NCBI GenBank assembly: GCA_019638975.1
Contig: JAHBST010000004.1
Coordinates: forward strand, 1 to 57,239
Length of the DNA: 57,239 nucleotides
Direction of reading: 5' to 3'
Source: Cryobacterium sp.
Lineage (GTDB): Bacteria; Actinomycetota; Actinomycetes; Actinomycetales; Microbacteriaceae
This document shows positions 25,291-33,648 of the stretch, in pieces. Made by a program: the position numbers and the translations under genes. Under the pieces are notes generated by a model. The model saw nothing but the letters and a program-made list of their open reading frames with translations, ran no database searches and was not told the DNA's origin. Position 1 is the first letter of the stretch, and each line of letters starts with the position of its first letter.

Positions 25291-25296
25291 AGCCTA
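25291..25296 (-). promoter_or_regulatory. -10 box of MFS-gene promoter
   Basis: TAGGCT on the minus strand, 8 bases before ATG 25282, a slightly longer gap than at the other leaderless genes here. Confidence 0.4.
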
Positions 25297-25355
25297 TTGC
25301 CACGCGATCGGGGAGCCATCGAGACACTCGATATCCGACGTGCACCTTTAACTCC

Positions 25356-25361
25356 TAGGCT
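25356..25361 (+). promoter_or_regulatory. -10 box of leaderless M13-peptidase promoter
   Basis: TAGGCT, 7 bases before ATG 25369. It supports this start over the upstream ATG at 25297. Confidence 0.55.
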
Positions 25362-25368
25362 GGACAGC

Positions 25369-27324
25369 ATGAGCGAAAAGACCACCCTGACATCCGGGAT
25401 TCACACCGACGAACTCGACCCGGGAATCCGACCACAGGATGATTTGTTCCGCCACGTCAACGGCAAGTGGATCGACCGTACCGAGATTCCCTCCGACAAG
25501 GCGAGATACGGCTCCTTCTATATCCTCGCCGAGGAAGCCGAGAAGGCAGTCCGCGACATCATCGTGGAGGCGCAGGATGCCGATCCCGGTACGGAAGAAC
25601 GCAAGTTCGGTGACCTTTACGCGAGCTTCATGGACGAGGCTCGTGCGGAGGAACTAGGAAGCACCCCGCTGACCGACATGCTCGACTCGATCGCGAAGGT
25701 CGATTCGACCGACGGTGTGCTCGAAGAGCTCGGTCGACTCGAACGCACCGGAATCACAGGCTTCACCCAGTTGTTCGTCGACAACGATCCGGGCAACCCG
25801 GAACGGTATTTGGTGTTCCTCGAGCAAGGAGGGCTGGGTCTTCCCGACGAGTCGTATTACCGGGAAGAGAAGTTTGCGAACGTGCGGCACAAATACCTCC
25901 CCTTCCTCGAATCGATGTTTTCGCTGTCGGGTCTCGACGACGCGGCGGAACGAGCTCGCCGCGTGTTCGCGCTCGAGACGGATATCGCGACGCAGCACTG
26001 GGACAATGTCGCGAGCCGCGACAGCGAAAAGACCTACAACCTTCGGACGTGGTCCGACCTGAGCGGTCCCGACCTCTCGGGCTGGCTCCGGGAACTGGAT
26101 CCGCCGAAAGGGTCCTTTGCCGAAGTCGTCGTGCGTCAGCCAAGTTTTCTTGAGGGGCTCGTCCCTCTCCTGACCTCGGAACGACTCGACGATTGGAAGG
26201 ATTGGCTGCGGTGGCAAGTCATCCGCTCGTCCGCCGCCTATTTGTCGTCCGACTTCGTGGACGCCAACTTCGAGTTCTACGGGAAGACGCTCACGGGCAC
26301 TCCCGAGCTTCGGGCCCGCTGGAAGCGCGGCGCCTCATTCGTCGAAGGCATGATGGGCGAGGCCGTCGGCCGCACGTACGTGGATCGCCATTTTCCGCCT
26401 GCCGCGAAGACCGCCATGGATGAACTCGTCGCCAACCTCATCAAGGCGTATCGGCAAAGCATCACGGGGCTTTCCTGGATGACCGACGCGACGCAAAAGC
26501 GAGCGCTCGAGAAGCTCGACAAGTTCACTCCGAAAATCGGGTATCCGGTCAAATGGCGCGACTATTCGACACTCGAAACGAGCGCAACCGACTTGATCGG
26601 AAATCTGCGCGCAGCGAGCGAGTTCGAGTTTCAACGCGAGTTGGGAAAAATCGGCAAGCCCCTCGATCGCGACGAATGGTTCATGACTCCGCAGACGATC
26701 AACGCGTATTACAACCCGGGGTTCAACGAAATCGTGTTCCCCGCCGCAATCCTCCAGTTCCCATTCTTCGACGAGACGAGGGATGCCGCCGCGAATTACG
26801 GCGCGATCGGCGCGGTCATCGGTCACGAGATCGGTCACGGTTTCGACGATCAGGGTTCGAAGTACGACGGGGATGGCCGCCTCACCGACTGGTGGAGCGC
26901 GGAGGACAAGGCCGCGTTCGAGAAGCTCACGGGGTCCCTGATCGAGCAATACAACGCGCTCGCGCCGCGTCAGGTGCCCGAGCACCATGTGAACGGCGCG
27001 CTCACCATCGGCGAGAACATCGGCGACCTCGGCGGGCTGGGAATCGCATGGAAGGCGTACCTCATCTCTCTCGGCGGTGAAGAGCCGCCGGTCATCGACG
27101 GGATGACGGGAGCCGAGCGTTTCTTCCTCTCCTGGGCGCAAGCATGGCAATTGAAGGCGCGCGACGAGGAGGTCATCCGCCTTCTCGCCATCGATCCTCA
27201 TTCACCCAACGAATTCCGGTGCAACCAGATCGTGCGGAACGTCGACGTCTTCTACGAGACGTTCGGCGTGACCGAGGCGGACGAACTTTGGCTGAGCCCG
27301 GAAGATCGCGTGACCATTTGGTAG
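25369..27324 (+). CDS. M13-family zinc metallopeptidase (neprilysin/PepO-like)
   Basis: A 651-residue oligopeptidase. The N-terminal Peptidase_M13_N region (DLFRHVNGKWIDRTEIPSDK) is followed by NAYYNPGFNEIVFPAAIL, the zinc site VIGHEIGHGFDDQG (HExxH) and the third ligand in GENIGDLGGL. The C-terminal substrate-binding segment is IDPHSPNEFRCNQIVRNVDV. No signal peptide is seen, so it is probably a cytoplasmic or non-classically exported peptidase, as in many actinobacteria. The serine hydrolase gene overlaps its end. Confidence 0.95.
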   Translation: MSEKTTLTSGIHTDELDPGIRPQDDLFRHVNGKWIDRTEIPSDKARYGSFYILAEEAEKAVRDIIVEAQDADPGTEERKFGDLYASFMDEARAEELGSTPLTDMLDSIAKVDSTDGVLEELGRLERTGITGFTQLFVDNDPGNPERYLVFLEQGGLGLPDESYYREEKFANVRHKYLPFLESMFSLSGLDDAAERARRVFALETDIATQHWDNVASRDSEKTYNLRTWSDLSGPDLSGWLRELDPPKGSFAEVVVRQPSFLEGLVPLLTSERLDDWKDWLRWQVIRSSAAYLSSDFVDANFEFYGKTLTGTPELRARWKRGASFVEGMMGEAVGRTYVDRHFPPAAKTAMDELVANLIKAYRQSITGLSWMTDATQKRALEKLDKFTPKIGYPVKWRDYSTLETSATDLIGNLRAASEFEFQRELGKIGKPLDRDEWFMTPQTINAYYNPGFNEIVFPAAILQFPFFDETRDAAANYGAIGAVIGHEIGHGFDDQGSKYDGDGRLTDWWSAEDKAAFEKLTGSLIEQYNALAPRQVPEHHVNGALTIGENIGDLGGLGIAWKAYLISLGGEEPPVIDGMTGAERFFLSWAQAWQLKARDEEVIRLLAIDPHSPNEFRCNQIVRNVDVFYETFGVTEADELWLSPEDRVTIW

Positions 27325-28226
27325 CAATCACCCGAAACGAGTTGAGGCGCGAGCGGTCTCGCACGCCGCGAGAGGCTCGACACCGCGGAGCCGGCGGGGC
27401 TGAGAACTTCACCGGCACATTCACCGCGCTCGGATTGCTCGGTTACGACGGTGCGCAAGTGTCGGCGAGCATTCTCGACCTCACGAGCGGACTCGTCCTG
27501 TGCGCCATCGACGATCGAATCGTCTTGCCGACCGCGAGCGTCGGGAAGGTGCTTCTGCTCATTGAGGTCTCGGCGCGATTGACCGCTCGAGAGTTCTCGG
27601 GATACGGGATCCTCGACAAGTCTCCGCGCGACGCGGTGAGCGAATCGGGGCTCTGGCAGCATTTGCAGGCGCCATCCCTGCCCGTCGCCGACCTCGGTGC
27701 GCTCGTGGGGGCGACGAGCGACAACCTTGCCACGAACGTGCTGTTGAGACAGATCGGACTCGACGCCGTTCGCGCGCGCACGGAGTCTCTCGGCCTTTCC
27801 CGAACCGCCCTCCTCGACCTGGTCCGCGACACGCGGGGCCCGGATGACGCGCCGCAATTGTCCGTCGGATCCGCCGCCGAACTCAGCTGGCTTTTCGGTG
27901 CGCTCTATCGAGGGCAGGTCGTCGACCAGGTGACGAGCCGGCGCGTCATGGGGTGGCTTTCGCTCAACACCGACCTTTCGATGGTGGCGAGCGCTTTCGG
28001 GCTCGACCCGCTCTCGCACCGCACGATGGACCACGGCATTCAGCTCGTCAACAAGACGGGTTCGGATGTCGGAGTGCGCAGCGAGGTCGGCATCCTGCGG
28101 GGTCCGCGAACCGCGGTCTCCTACGCGGTGACGGTGCAATTCCGGGATGACTCGCTCGCGCGGCGCTTGAGGGTCCTCGACACGATGCGCACGGTCGGCT
28201 TCGACCTCCTCGAATATGTGAACTAG
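27318..28226 (+). CDS. Class A beta-lactamase-like serine hydrolase without signal peptide
   Basis: A 302-residue penicillin-binding-fold protein. SxxK is S74-K77 (TASVGKVLL), SDN is S134-N136 and KTG is 246-248, as in class A beta-lactamases. The omega-loop ExxLN glutamate is not found (the segment reads RDTRGPDDAPQLS), so efficient beta-lactam hydrolysis is doubtful. No signal peptide or lipobox precedes the domain; the N-terminus is basic. The likely start is TTG 27318, overlapping the peptidase stop; another TTG lies at 27342. It may be a cytoplasmic amide or ester hydrolase. Confidence 0.8.
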   Translation: MVAITRNELRRERSRTPREARHRGAGGAENFTGTFTALGLLGYDGAQVSASILDLTSGLVLCAIDDRIVLPTASVGKVLLLIEVSARLTAREFSGYGILDKSPRDAVSESGLWQHLQAPSLPVADLGALVGATSDNLATNVLLRQIGLDAVRARTESLGLSRTALLDLVRDTRGPDDAPQLSVGSAAELSWLFGALYRGQVVDQVTSRRVMGWLSLNTDLSMVASAFGLDPLSHRTMDHGIQLVNKTGSDVGVRSEVGILRGPRTAVSYAVTVQFRDDSLARRLRVLDTMRTVGFDLLEYVN

Positions 28227-28563
28227 CACGTTTCGCCCTCGCGCTGTTGTCGTGGGCGGGGAAAAAGGCACTTGCCCCGCTAATGGGGGGTGGTGTACCG
28301 TGGGCGTCGCACCTGAGCTTTGCGAACCCGAATCTCGTGAAGCTGACCCCCGACAGTGTGCGCTTGAGAAGGTGATAACCCGACACCCTTTTTCGGCCGT
28401 CCCCCCGGCCGCATCGCTGAGCATGGCGCTCCACGACTTACCCCCGAACTGATGCCTTCTGAATGGCATTTGAATCGTCGTTGTTGAGGCCAAAGCGCAC
28501 ACCCGACGATGCAACAACACCCGAAAGCACATTTGCTTGTTGTTATCCCTTAGGAGAAGTCAC
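28227..28563 (+). promoter_or_regulatory. Long leader/promoter region of the first LAYTG gene
   Basis: A 337-base gap without a credible gene. It holds a CCCC-N6-GGGGGG hairpin (28275-28290), a TTGCCC/TACCGT pair 18 bases apart that could be a promoter (28273-28303), the word GCACCTGAGCTTTG (28309-28322) shared with the leader of the giant LAYTG gene, and a CGGCC/GGCCG hairpin. The last bases hold AGGAGA before ATG 28564. No known riboswitch was recognised. Confidence 0.45.
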
Positions 28564-31113
28564 ATGCGTTCCAAGAAACTCCTGGCGCTTGGCAGCACCC
28601 TGCTGCTGGTTGCCGGATTGATCACTTTGGGGGCGACCTCGGCCGAGGCGCACACCCCCACGGTTTCCGCCGACTGTTCAACGTTGAGCGTGAACCTGAA
28701 GTCCTATAACACCAACGGCGCCAACACAGTGACCGTAACCATCGACGGCTCCGTCGTCGATTCCAACTCCAACTTCGGTGCGTCGTTCGTCGAGAGTTAC
28801 CCCTTCACACCCAAGACCATCGCGCACACCTGGAAGGTCGACTACACGGCGTGGGACGACCCGACCGGATCGCACGGTTGGAGCGGCTCGCAATCGGGGA
28901 CGACGACTCCCTGCGTCTCGCACGACAATGACAAGGTCACGTTGTGCCACGCAACGCCGCCGGATACGGCAGCCAACGGCTGGAACGAACTGACGGTCAG
29001 CGATGCTGCGCTCGTCATCAAGAACGGTCACGCCACAGAGCACGACGCGGACATCATTCCTGCGTTCGACTACTGGATCAAGGTACAAGGCGCGTGGACG
29101 TTCCATCACTTCGCCGGGAAGAATCTCGCGACCGTCTGGTCTGGCGCAACGGGTGCGGAGATTTTGGCGAACGGATGCGAGATTCCCGATGTCAAGGATG
29201 CGACAGCTTCCATCAGCACGACTCCCGCAACCTGCTCGACCGCGGAGATGCTCGTCCTCGGCAGCATCAGCAACGCGACATGGGGAGTTCCGACGCTCAC
29301 CACTGGTCCTGGCAGCTATTCGGTAACCGCCACGGCAATTGCCGGACACGCTTTCTCGAACGGATTCACGACCAAGGTGTTCCTTGGAACGCTCGCGGGA
29401 GTGCTCTCGCCTACGTCGGAAGGGTGCGCACCTCCGCCCTGTCTTCCGAAATCGGCCGTGAGCTACACCTACGTACCGGGAACGAACAGCGGCATCATCA
29501 CGGTCACCGCGATGGACGGATACAGCCGCACGCTGTGCAACCCGTTCTGGGTCACGGCCGCGAGCTGGACGTTCGACGGCAACACGACGTGGCCGCAAAC
29601 GCTCGACCAGTGGAACCCCGCGAATAGCGGCAATGCCATCGCGACCGTGGGAACGTACCCCTACGGTGCCGAGGTCGGCTGCGGTCAGGGTGACATTTAC
29701 GCGACCTTCACGTCGCCCGGTGTGATTCACCCGAGCCCGAACGTCCTGTATGGACCCAGCAATCCCTACGCAGAGCACTTCCTGCACCAAATGGGATTCT
29801 CGGGCCCGAACCCGACGTACACGCAGCGCAATGCCGCGACGTGCAACGCCGTGACGGCGGGTGTGGCCTTCCAGGGTTACCAGTGCAACGAGTTCGCTCC
29901 GCTGGTTCTCACCGGAACGCACGTGACGTTCACCGTCAAGTACGACGACGCAACGCCGACGGCGACCTCGGTTTCGGGAGTTCTCCCGGGCAGCTACGAA
30001 TTGCTCGCCGATTTCGCCGCTCAGACGGGTGACCGTTACTTCGGACAAGTGACGGTGACGGTGCAAGCCGATCCTGGGTTCACGCTCTTGAGCGTGGGTA
30101 CCCCGGTGCCGCTGACGGCCGGAACGAAGGTTCCGACAGTCGTGAAGACGTCAACGATGCAAACCACGTGGGTTCTCGACGCGAACAAGCCGCAGGATTG
30201 CCCCGTTCCCGTTGAGGTCGTTCCCGGAGCGTCGTTCACGGATCTGTGCGGAATCGACAACGACACCTACAGTGCACCGAGCGACACCGACGAGATCGAC
30301 TACACCGTGGTCGACGACCGGGTCGACGGAATCGGCACAGTGACTGTTTCTGCGGCACCGCAGACCGGCTACTACTTCGCCGATGGCGCCTACACCGGCC
30401 CATGGAGTCACGCTTTCACGAGTGAGGACTGCACCGTCGATGAGTTCGTAGCACCCGACCCCGCCGACCAGACCTGTTCCGAAGTGGAAGAGGGCGGAAC
30501 GGTCAGCGGCTGGATCTGGGTTGACCTTGGCGGCAATCTTGCCAACGAGATCAACTACCAGATCACGGGTGGTCCGTCGAACGTGAACTTCTCGGCGACG
30601 ATGGAGACCAACTACCTGGAGCCGGGCAACTACACGGTGACCGCGACCGCGAAGCCGGGTTACAAGTTGGATCCGAACAAGCAGTCGGTGTGGAATTTCA
30701 CAATCGGTGACGCAGGCACCTGCACACTGATCACACATCCGCTCATCTCGACCACGGCATCCTCGAAGAACATCACGTGCAAGGCGGACGGCAGCTACAC
30801 GCTGGCCGCCACCGAGGGCGTGGTGTGGTTCGTCAACGGTTCGTCGATTCCGACGGCACCGGGGACCTACTTCGTGAAGAGCGCAACAACGGTCAATGTG
30901 GAAGCCCAGACAAGCGGTCCTGACTACGGCTGGGAGGATGACGCTCAGACTACCTGGACGTTCACCTTCACCGACCCGGTCGACTGCCTGCCGACGCTTG
31001 CCTACACCGGTTCCGACGGCGGCAACCTCGGGTTGCTGCTGGCTGGCGGATTCCTGCTGTTCGGTGGAACGATCGTCGCTTTCGAGAGGCGGTTCCGCAC
31101 GAACGCCAAGTAA
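28564..31113 (+). CDS. LAYTG-anchored surface protein with CHAT-type module
   Basis: An 849-residue exported protein. A signal peptide (MRSKKLLALGSTLLLVAGLI, cut after AEA) is followed by beta-rich, Thr-rich modules with paired cysteines; one contains VTLCHATPPDTAANGWNELT and a following NGHATEHDADIIPAFDYW, a module seen in other actinobacterial surface proteins. Several segments repeat a YSVTATAxxGxxF-like pattern. The C-terminus is a sortase signal: LAYTG at residues 812-816, a hydrophobic helix and the basic end ERRFRTNAK. Class E sortase is expected to anchor it. ATG 28564 has AGGAGA upstream. Ligand unknown. Confidence 0.88.
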   Translation: MRSKKLLALGSTLLLVAGLITLGATSAEAHTPTVSADCSTLSVNLKSYNTNGANTVTVTIDGSVVDSNSNFGASFVESYPFTPKTIAHTWKVDYTAWDDPTGSHGWSGSQSGTTTPCVSHDNDKVTLCHATPPDTAANGWNELTVSDAALVIKNGHATEHDADIIPAFDYWIKVQGAWTFHHFAGKNLATVWSGATGAEILANGCEIPDVKDATASISTTPATCSTAEMLVLGSISNATWGVPTLTTGPGSYSVTATAIAGHAFSNGFTTKVFLGTLAGVLSPTSEGCAPPPCLPKSAVSYTYVPGTNSGIITVTAMDGYSRTLCNPFWVTAASWTFDGNTTWPQTLDQWNPANSGNAIATVGTYPYGAEVGCGQGDIYATFTSPGVIHPSPNVLYGPSNPYAEHFLHQMGFSGPNPTYTQRNAATCNAVTAGVAFQGYQCNEFAPLVLTGTHVTFTVKYDDATPTATSVSGVLPGSYELLADFAAQTGDRYFGQVTVTVQADPGFTLLSVGTPVPLTAGTKVPTVVKTSTMQTTWVLDANKPQDCPVPVEVVPGASFTDLCGIDNDTYSAPSDTDEIDYTVVDDRVDGIGTVTVSAAPQTGYYFADGAYTGPWSHAFTSEDCTVDEFVAPDPADQTCSEVEEGGTVSGWIWVDLGGNLANEINYQITGGPSNVNFSATMETNYLEPGNYTVTATAKPGYKLDPNKQSVWNFTIGDAGTCTLITHPLISTTASSKNITCKADGSYTLAATEGVVWFVNGSSIPTAPGTYFVKSATTVNVEAQTSGPDYGWEDDAQTTWTFTFTDPVDCLPTLAYTGSDGGNLGLLLAGGFLLFGGTIVAFERRFRTNAK

Positions 31114-31129
31114 CGCTGGCGCCCTAGAG

Positions 31130-31178
31130 TTCAGGTGTCCCGCTCTCCCGCTTCGGGTGGGGAGGTGGGGCACCTGAA
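31130..31178 (+). terminator. Composite hairpin terminator after the first LAYTG gene
   Basis: TTCAGGTGTCCC (31130-31141) pairs with GGGGCACCTGAA (31167-31178) with one G:U, enclosing a second GC-rich hairpin around TTCGGG. It lies 16 bases after the stop. There is no clear U-tract, as is common in actinobacteria. Confidence 0.7.
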
Positions 31179-31289
31179 TCATTGTTCGGGCACCCCACCC
31201 TGTGAGGTTGCTGATCGGCTCCGAGTTGGTCGGCGCTACGCTGGTTTGTGAGCGATCGCCACACAATCGCTTCTGCGAACGGAGAAAAC

Positions 31290-31595
31290 ATGCGAGGCAA
31301 GCTGGTTTTGCTGGTCGGAATCGGTATTGGGTACGTACTTGGCGCGCGCGCGGGCCGAGCCCGCTACGACGAGATCAAGCGCGCCGTCAGCAGGTTGTGG
31401 AATGACCCCAGGGTCCAGCATCAAGTCCACAATGTTGAAGAGTTCGCGAAGGACAAGGCTCCGGATGTCGTGGACTTCCTGGGAGGCGCCGCCAAGAAGG
31501 CAGTTCAGCGCAAGGCGCCGGCGAAAACGTCTGCGAGCCGTTCTGCGAGCGGCACAGCGACGCGATCGACGTCCACTTCGTCGAAGAAGAAGTAG
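31290..31595 (+). CDS. YtxH-like membrane-anchored protein
   Basis: A 101-residue protein with an N-terminal membrane helix (GKLVLLVGIGIGYVLGARAG) followed by ARYDEIKRAVSRLW, an amphipathic helix, and a Lys/Ser/Thr-rich C-terminus. This is the usual architecture of actinobacterial YtxH-like proteins. GGAGA precedes the ATG by 4-8 bases. It heads a three-gene group with the holin-X and DUF3618 proteins. Function unknown, probably envelope stress or integrity. Confidence 0.8.
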   Translation: MRGKLVLLVGIGIGYVLGARAGRARYDEIKRAVSRLWNDPRVQHQVHNVEEFAKDKAPDVVDFLGGAAKKAVQRKAPAKTSASRSASGTATRSTSTSSKKK

Positions 31596-31619
31596 TTCGA
31601 GAGTGCAGGAGTGCAGAGA

Positions 31620-32036
31620 GTGGCCGACGTGAGTAGCGATCGATCGCAGAAGCGTTCCCTGTTCAGCATGATTGCGAGCCTTCCCGGGCTGTTGATCGAT
31701 CTCGTGAAGAGTGAACTCGATCAACTCAAGCAGGAGTTGTTGAGGAAACTGAAGCATGCCGGCATCGGAGTCGGACTCCTCGTTGCCGCGTCGGTTTTCG
31801 GCTTCTTCGCGCTCGGTGTCTTGACTGCCGCCGCAATTCTCGGGCTCGCAGTGGTTCTTCCCGCCTGGCTCGCATCCCTCATCGTCGCGATCGTTTTGCT
31901 TCTTATCATGGCGCTCCTCATCGTGATGGGCGTCGGCCAATTGCGGAAGGGCACCCCGGAACCGACCGAAACCATTTCGAGCGTTCGTCGGGACGTTCGG
32001 GTGATCAAGGGATTGAAAAGGAGGGCTGCACCGTGA
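31620..32036 (+). CDS. Phage-holin-III/Actinobacterial holin-X family membrane protein
   Basis: A 138-residue protein: a polar N-terminus, an amphipathic helix (IDLVKSELDQLKQELLRKLK) and two membrane helices (IGVGLLVAASVFGFFALGV, LAVVLPAWLASLIVAIVLLL), then a basic tail. It matches the chromosomal holin-superfamily III/Actinobacterial_holin-X family; no phage genes are near. I choose GTG 31620 (GGAG about 9 bases upstream); GTG 31611 in the same frame is an alternative. The stop overlaps the next start (GTGA). Confidence 0.8.
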   Translation: MADVSSDRSQKRSLFSMIASLPGLLIDLVKSELDQLKQELLRKLKHAGIGVGLLVAASVFGFFALGVLTAAAILGLAVVLPAWLASLIVAIVLLLIMALLIVMGVGQLRKGTPEPTETISSVRRDVRVIKGLKRRAAP

Positions 32037-32260
32037 CGGACACAACACCCAGGGCCCGGAGCGCCGCCGTTCGCAAGGAGCTCGAAGAAACGCTCGACGC
32101 CATTGACGACAAGTTGAATGTTCCCAAGCAACTCGGCGTGCTGGGCACTCGAGCGCGTGCCTCGTGGGAAGAGAACCCCGTCCCGTGGATCATCGGCGCC
32201 ACGGCTGCCGTGATCGTCGTGGGCGGGTTGATCGCTTGGGCCGTCTTCGGGGACGACTGA
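32033..32260 (+). CDS. DUF3618 protein
   Basis: A 75-residue protein with RAAVRKELEETLDAIDDKLN-like N-terminal helix (here RSAAVRKELEETLDAIDDKL), then one membrane helix (WIIGATAAVIVVGGLIAWAV). DUF3618 proteins regularly follow YtxH-like and holin-X genes in actinobacteria. GTG 32033 overlaps the previous stop by 4 bases. The function is unknown. Confidence 0.83.
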   Translation: MTDTTPRARSAAVRKELEETLDAIDDKLNVPKQLGVLGTRARASWEENPVPWIIGATAAVIVVGGLIAWAVFGDD

Positions 32261-32350
32261 AGTCGACACTGCGCGCACCGGGTATCCGGCATTCCGAGAG
32301 GTGCTCCCGCTGCTTTTGGCTCCTGAGTCCGCTCGGGGGATGATAGGCGC

Positions 32351-33133
32351 ATGACACCGCAGCGCCGAGCAAAGCCGTTGGCCGGATGGCGGATACTCGT
32401 TCCGCGGGGAGGCGAGTGGGGGAACAGCATCGCTGCCTCACTGCGCGCAGCGGGTGCCGTTCCCGTGATCGCACCGCTCATCAACTTTGCCAGCACCGAC
32501 AACGCGGCGGCACTCGCGGACGCCCTCGACCGTCTCCGACAGGGATACTACGAGTGGGTCGTCGTCACGAGTGCGACGACCGTCGATGTGCTGCTCAGCC
32601 ACGACCAGAAGATTCCGAGCGAGACGAGGATCGCGGCGATCGGGGAAACCACGAGTTCGGCGCTTCTCGCCGCGGGATACCGCGTCGACTTCAGTCCGGA
32701 ACACGACAACTCATCCCGCGGACTCGTCAAGGCGTGGCGTTCGGTAGCACCAACCGGTCACATACTCGTCCCGCAATCCGAGGATTCCGACGAAACGCTC
32801 AGATCGGGCCTCGCGGGACTGGGTACGGATGCCGAGATCGTGACCGCCTACCGCACGGTGGGAGTCACCGTCAGCGCCGATATCGCCAAAGAGGTCAGGA
32901 CGGGGCGGATCAACGGCATCCTCATCACCTCGGGAAGCGTCGCACGGCAGATCCAAAGCCAGCTCGCCCCCTTGCCCCCCGGAACAGCCGTCGCCGCAAT
33001 CGGTCCGCGTACGGCGTTCGATGCGCGCAATGCGGGAATCACGGTCGACGTCATTGCCGAATCGAGGACCGCGGCCTCGTTGGTGGACGCCTTCATCGAC
33101 CATGTCGGCTGGCGCTCACGACACGCGGGTTGA
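32351..33133 (+). CDS. hemD: Uroporphyrinogen-III synthase
   Basis: A 260-residue HemD-family enzyme cyclising hydroxymethylbilane to uroporphyrinogen III in heme/siroheme synthesis. The two-lobed fold is visible as WRILVPRGGEWGNSIAASLR, WVVVTSATTVDVLL, RIAAIGETTSSAL in lobe one and ILVPQSEDSDETLRSGL, YRTVGV, ILITSGSVARQI, AAIGPRTAFDA in lobe two. The family has low conservation, so assignment rests on this pattern. No other heme gene is adjacent. Confidence 0.85.
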   Translation: MTPQRRAKPLAGWRILVPRGGEWGNSIAASLRAAGAVPVIAPLINFASTDNAAALADALDRLRQGYYEWVVVTSATTVDVLLSHDQKIPSETRIAAIGETTSSALLAAGYRVDFSPEHDNSSRGLVKAWRSVAPTGHILVPQSEDSDETLRSGLAGLGTDAEIVTAYRTVGVTVSADIAKEVRTGRINGILITSGSVARQIQSQLAPLPPGTAVAAIGPRTAFDARNAGITVDVIAESRTAASLVDAFIDHVGWRSRHAG

Positions 33134-33139
33134 GTCCGT

Positions 33140-33562
33140 TCAGATCACGGTCAGAGGCGCGTGGACGGCGACTGCGCCGAGGAGTGCTCCGATACCCAGT
33201 AGCGGCGCCGCTCCCTGCACCAATACGGCCGGCCACATCCTCCGATTCGTGATCAGCAGCACGATGCTCGCGAGGACCATCGAGGCCAGCGCGACGAGCA
33301 CGACCCACTTGCCGGCAATCGGGTTGCCCCAACCGAGCAGCAGAAGGCCGAGGATCGCTCCCAAGGAGAGAAAGAGGTTGTAGAAACCCTGATTGAAGGC
33401 CATGGGTTCGACGACGTCCGCATCTGCCTGCGACTTCAGTCCGAATCGGCGCCACGTCGACGGCTTGGCCCACAAGACGCTCTCGAGCGCAAAAATGCCG
33501 ATGTGGATGAGCGCGGCGACGACAGTGAAAACGACGGTGAGCACCTGCAATGTTGTGATCAT
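33140..33562 (-). CDS. DUF1304 membrane protein
   Basis: A 140-residue protein with four membrane helices. The DUF1304 signature is visible: VVAALIHIGIFALESVLW, followed by the loop VVEPMAFNQGFYNLFLSLGA. The family has no established function. It is convergent with hemD (6 bases between stops) and divergent from the flavoprotein gene. Confidence 0.9.
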   Translation of the reverse strand: MITTLQVLTVVFTVVAALIHIGIFALESVLWAKPSTWRRFGLKSQADADVVEPMAFNQGFYNLFLSLGAILGLLLLGWGNPIAGKWVVLVALASMVLASIVLLITNRRMWPAVLVQGAAPLLGIGALLGAVAVHAPLTVI

Positions 33563-33648
33563 GAGCGATAGTGTTTCACGGTACGCCCCAAGACGCTATC
33601 GACCCGGGACCGGGTCGCGGAAATTCGCCGGGCGGGAAAGGCATCCCG

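Noticed and set aside
28252..28452. 66-codon ORF in the leader of the first LAYTG gene
   Set aside because: GTG start without ribosome-binding site, low-complexity Pro-rich product, and it covers the hairpin and shared motif; better explained as leader.
28227..28563. Possible riboswitch (c-di-GMP, c-di-AMP or cobalamin) before the LAYTG gene
   Set aside because: I looked for the conserved core elements of these classes and found none; only hairpins and the shared 14-mer are supported.
31620..32036. Prophage holin
   Set aside because: The protein belongs to the chromosomal holin-X/holin superfamily III group, sits with YtxH-like and DUF3618 genes, and no endolysin, capsid or integrase is nearby.
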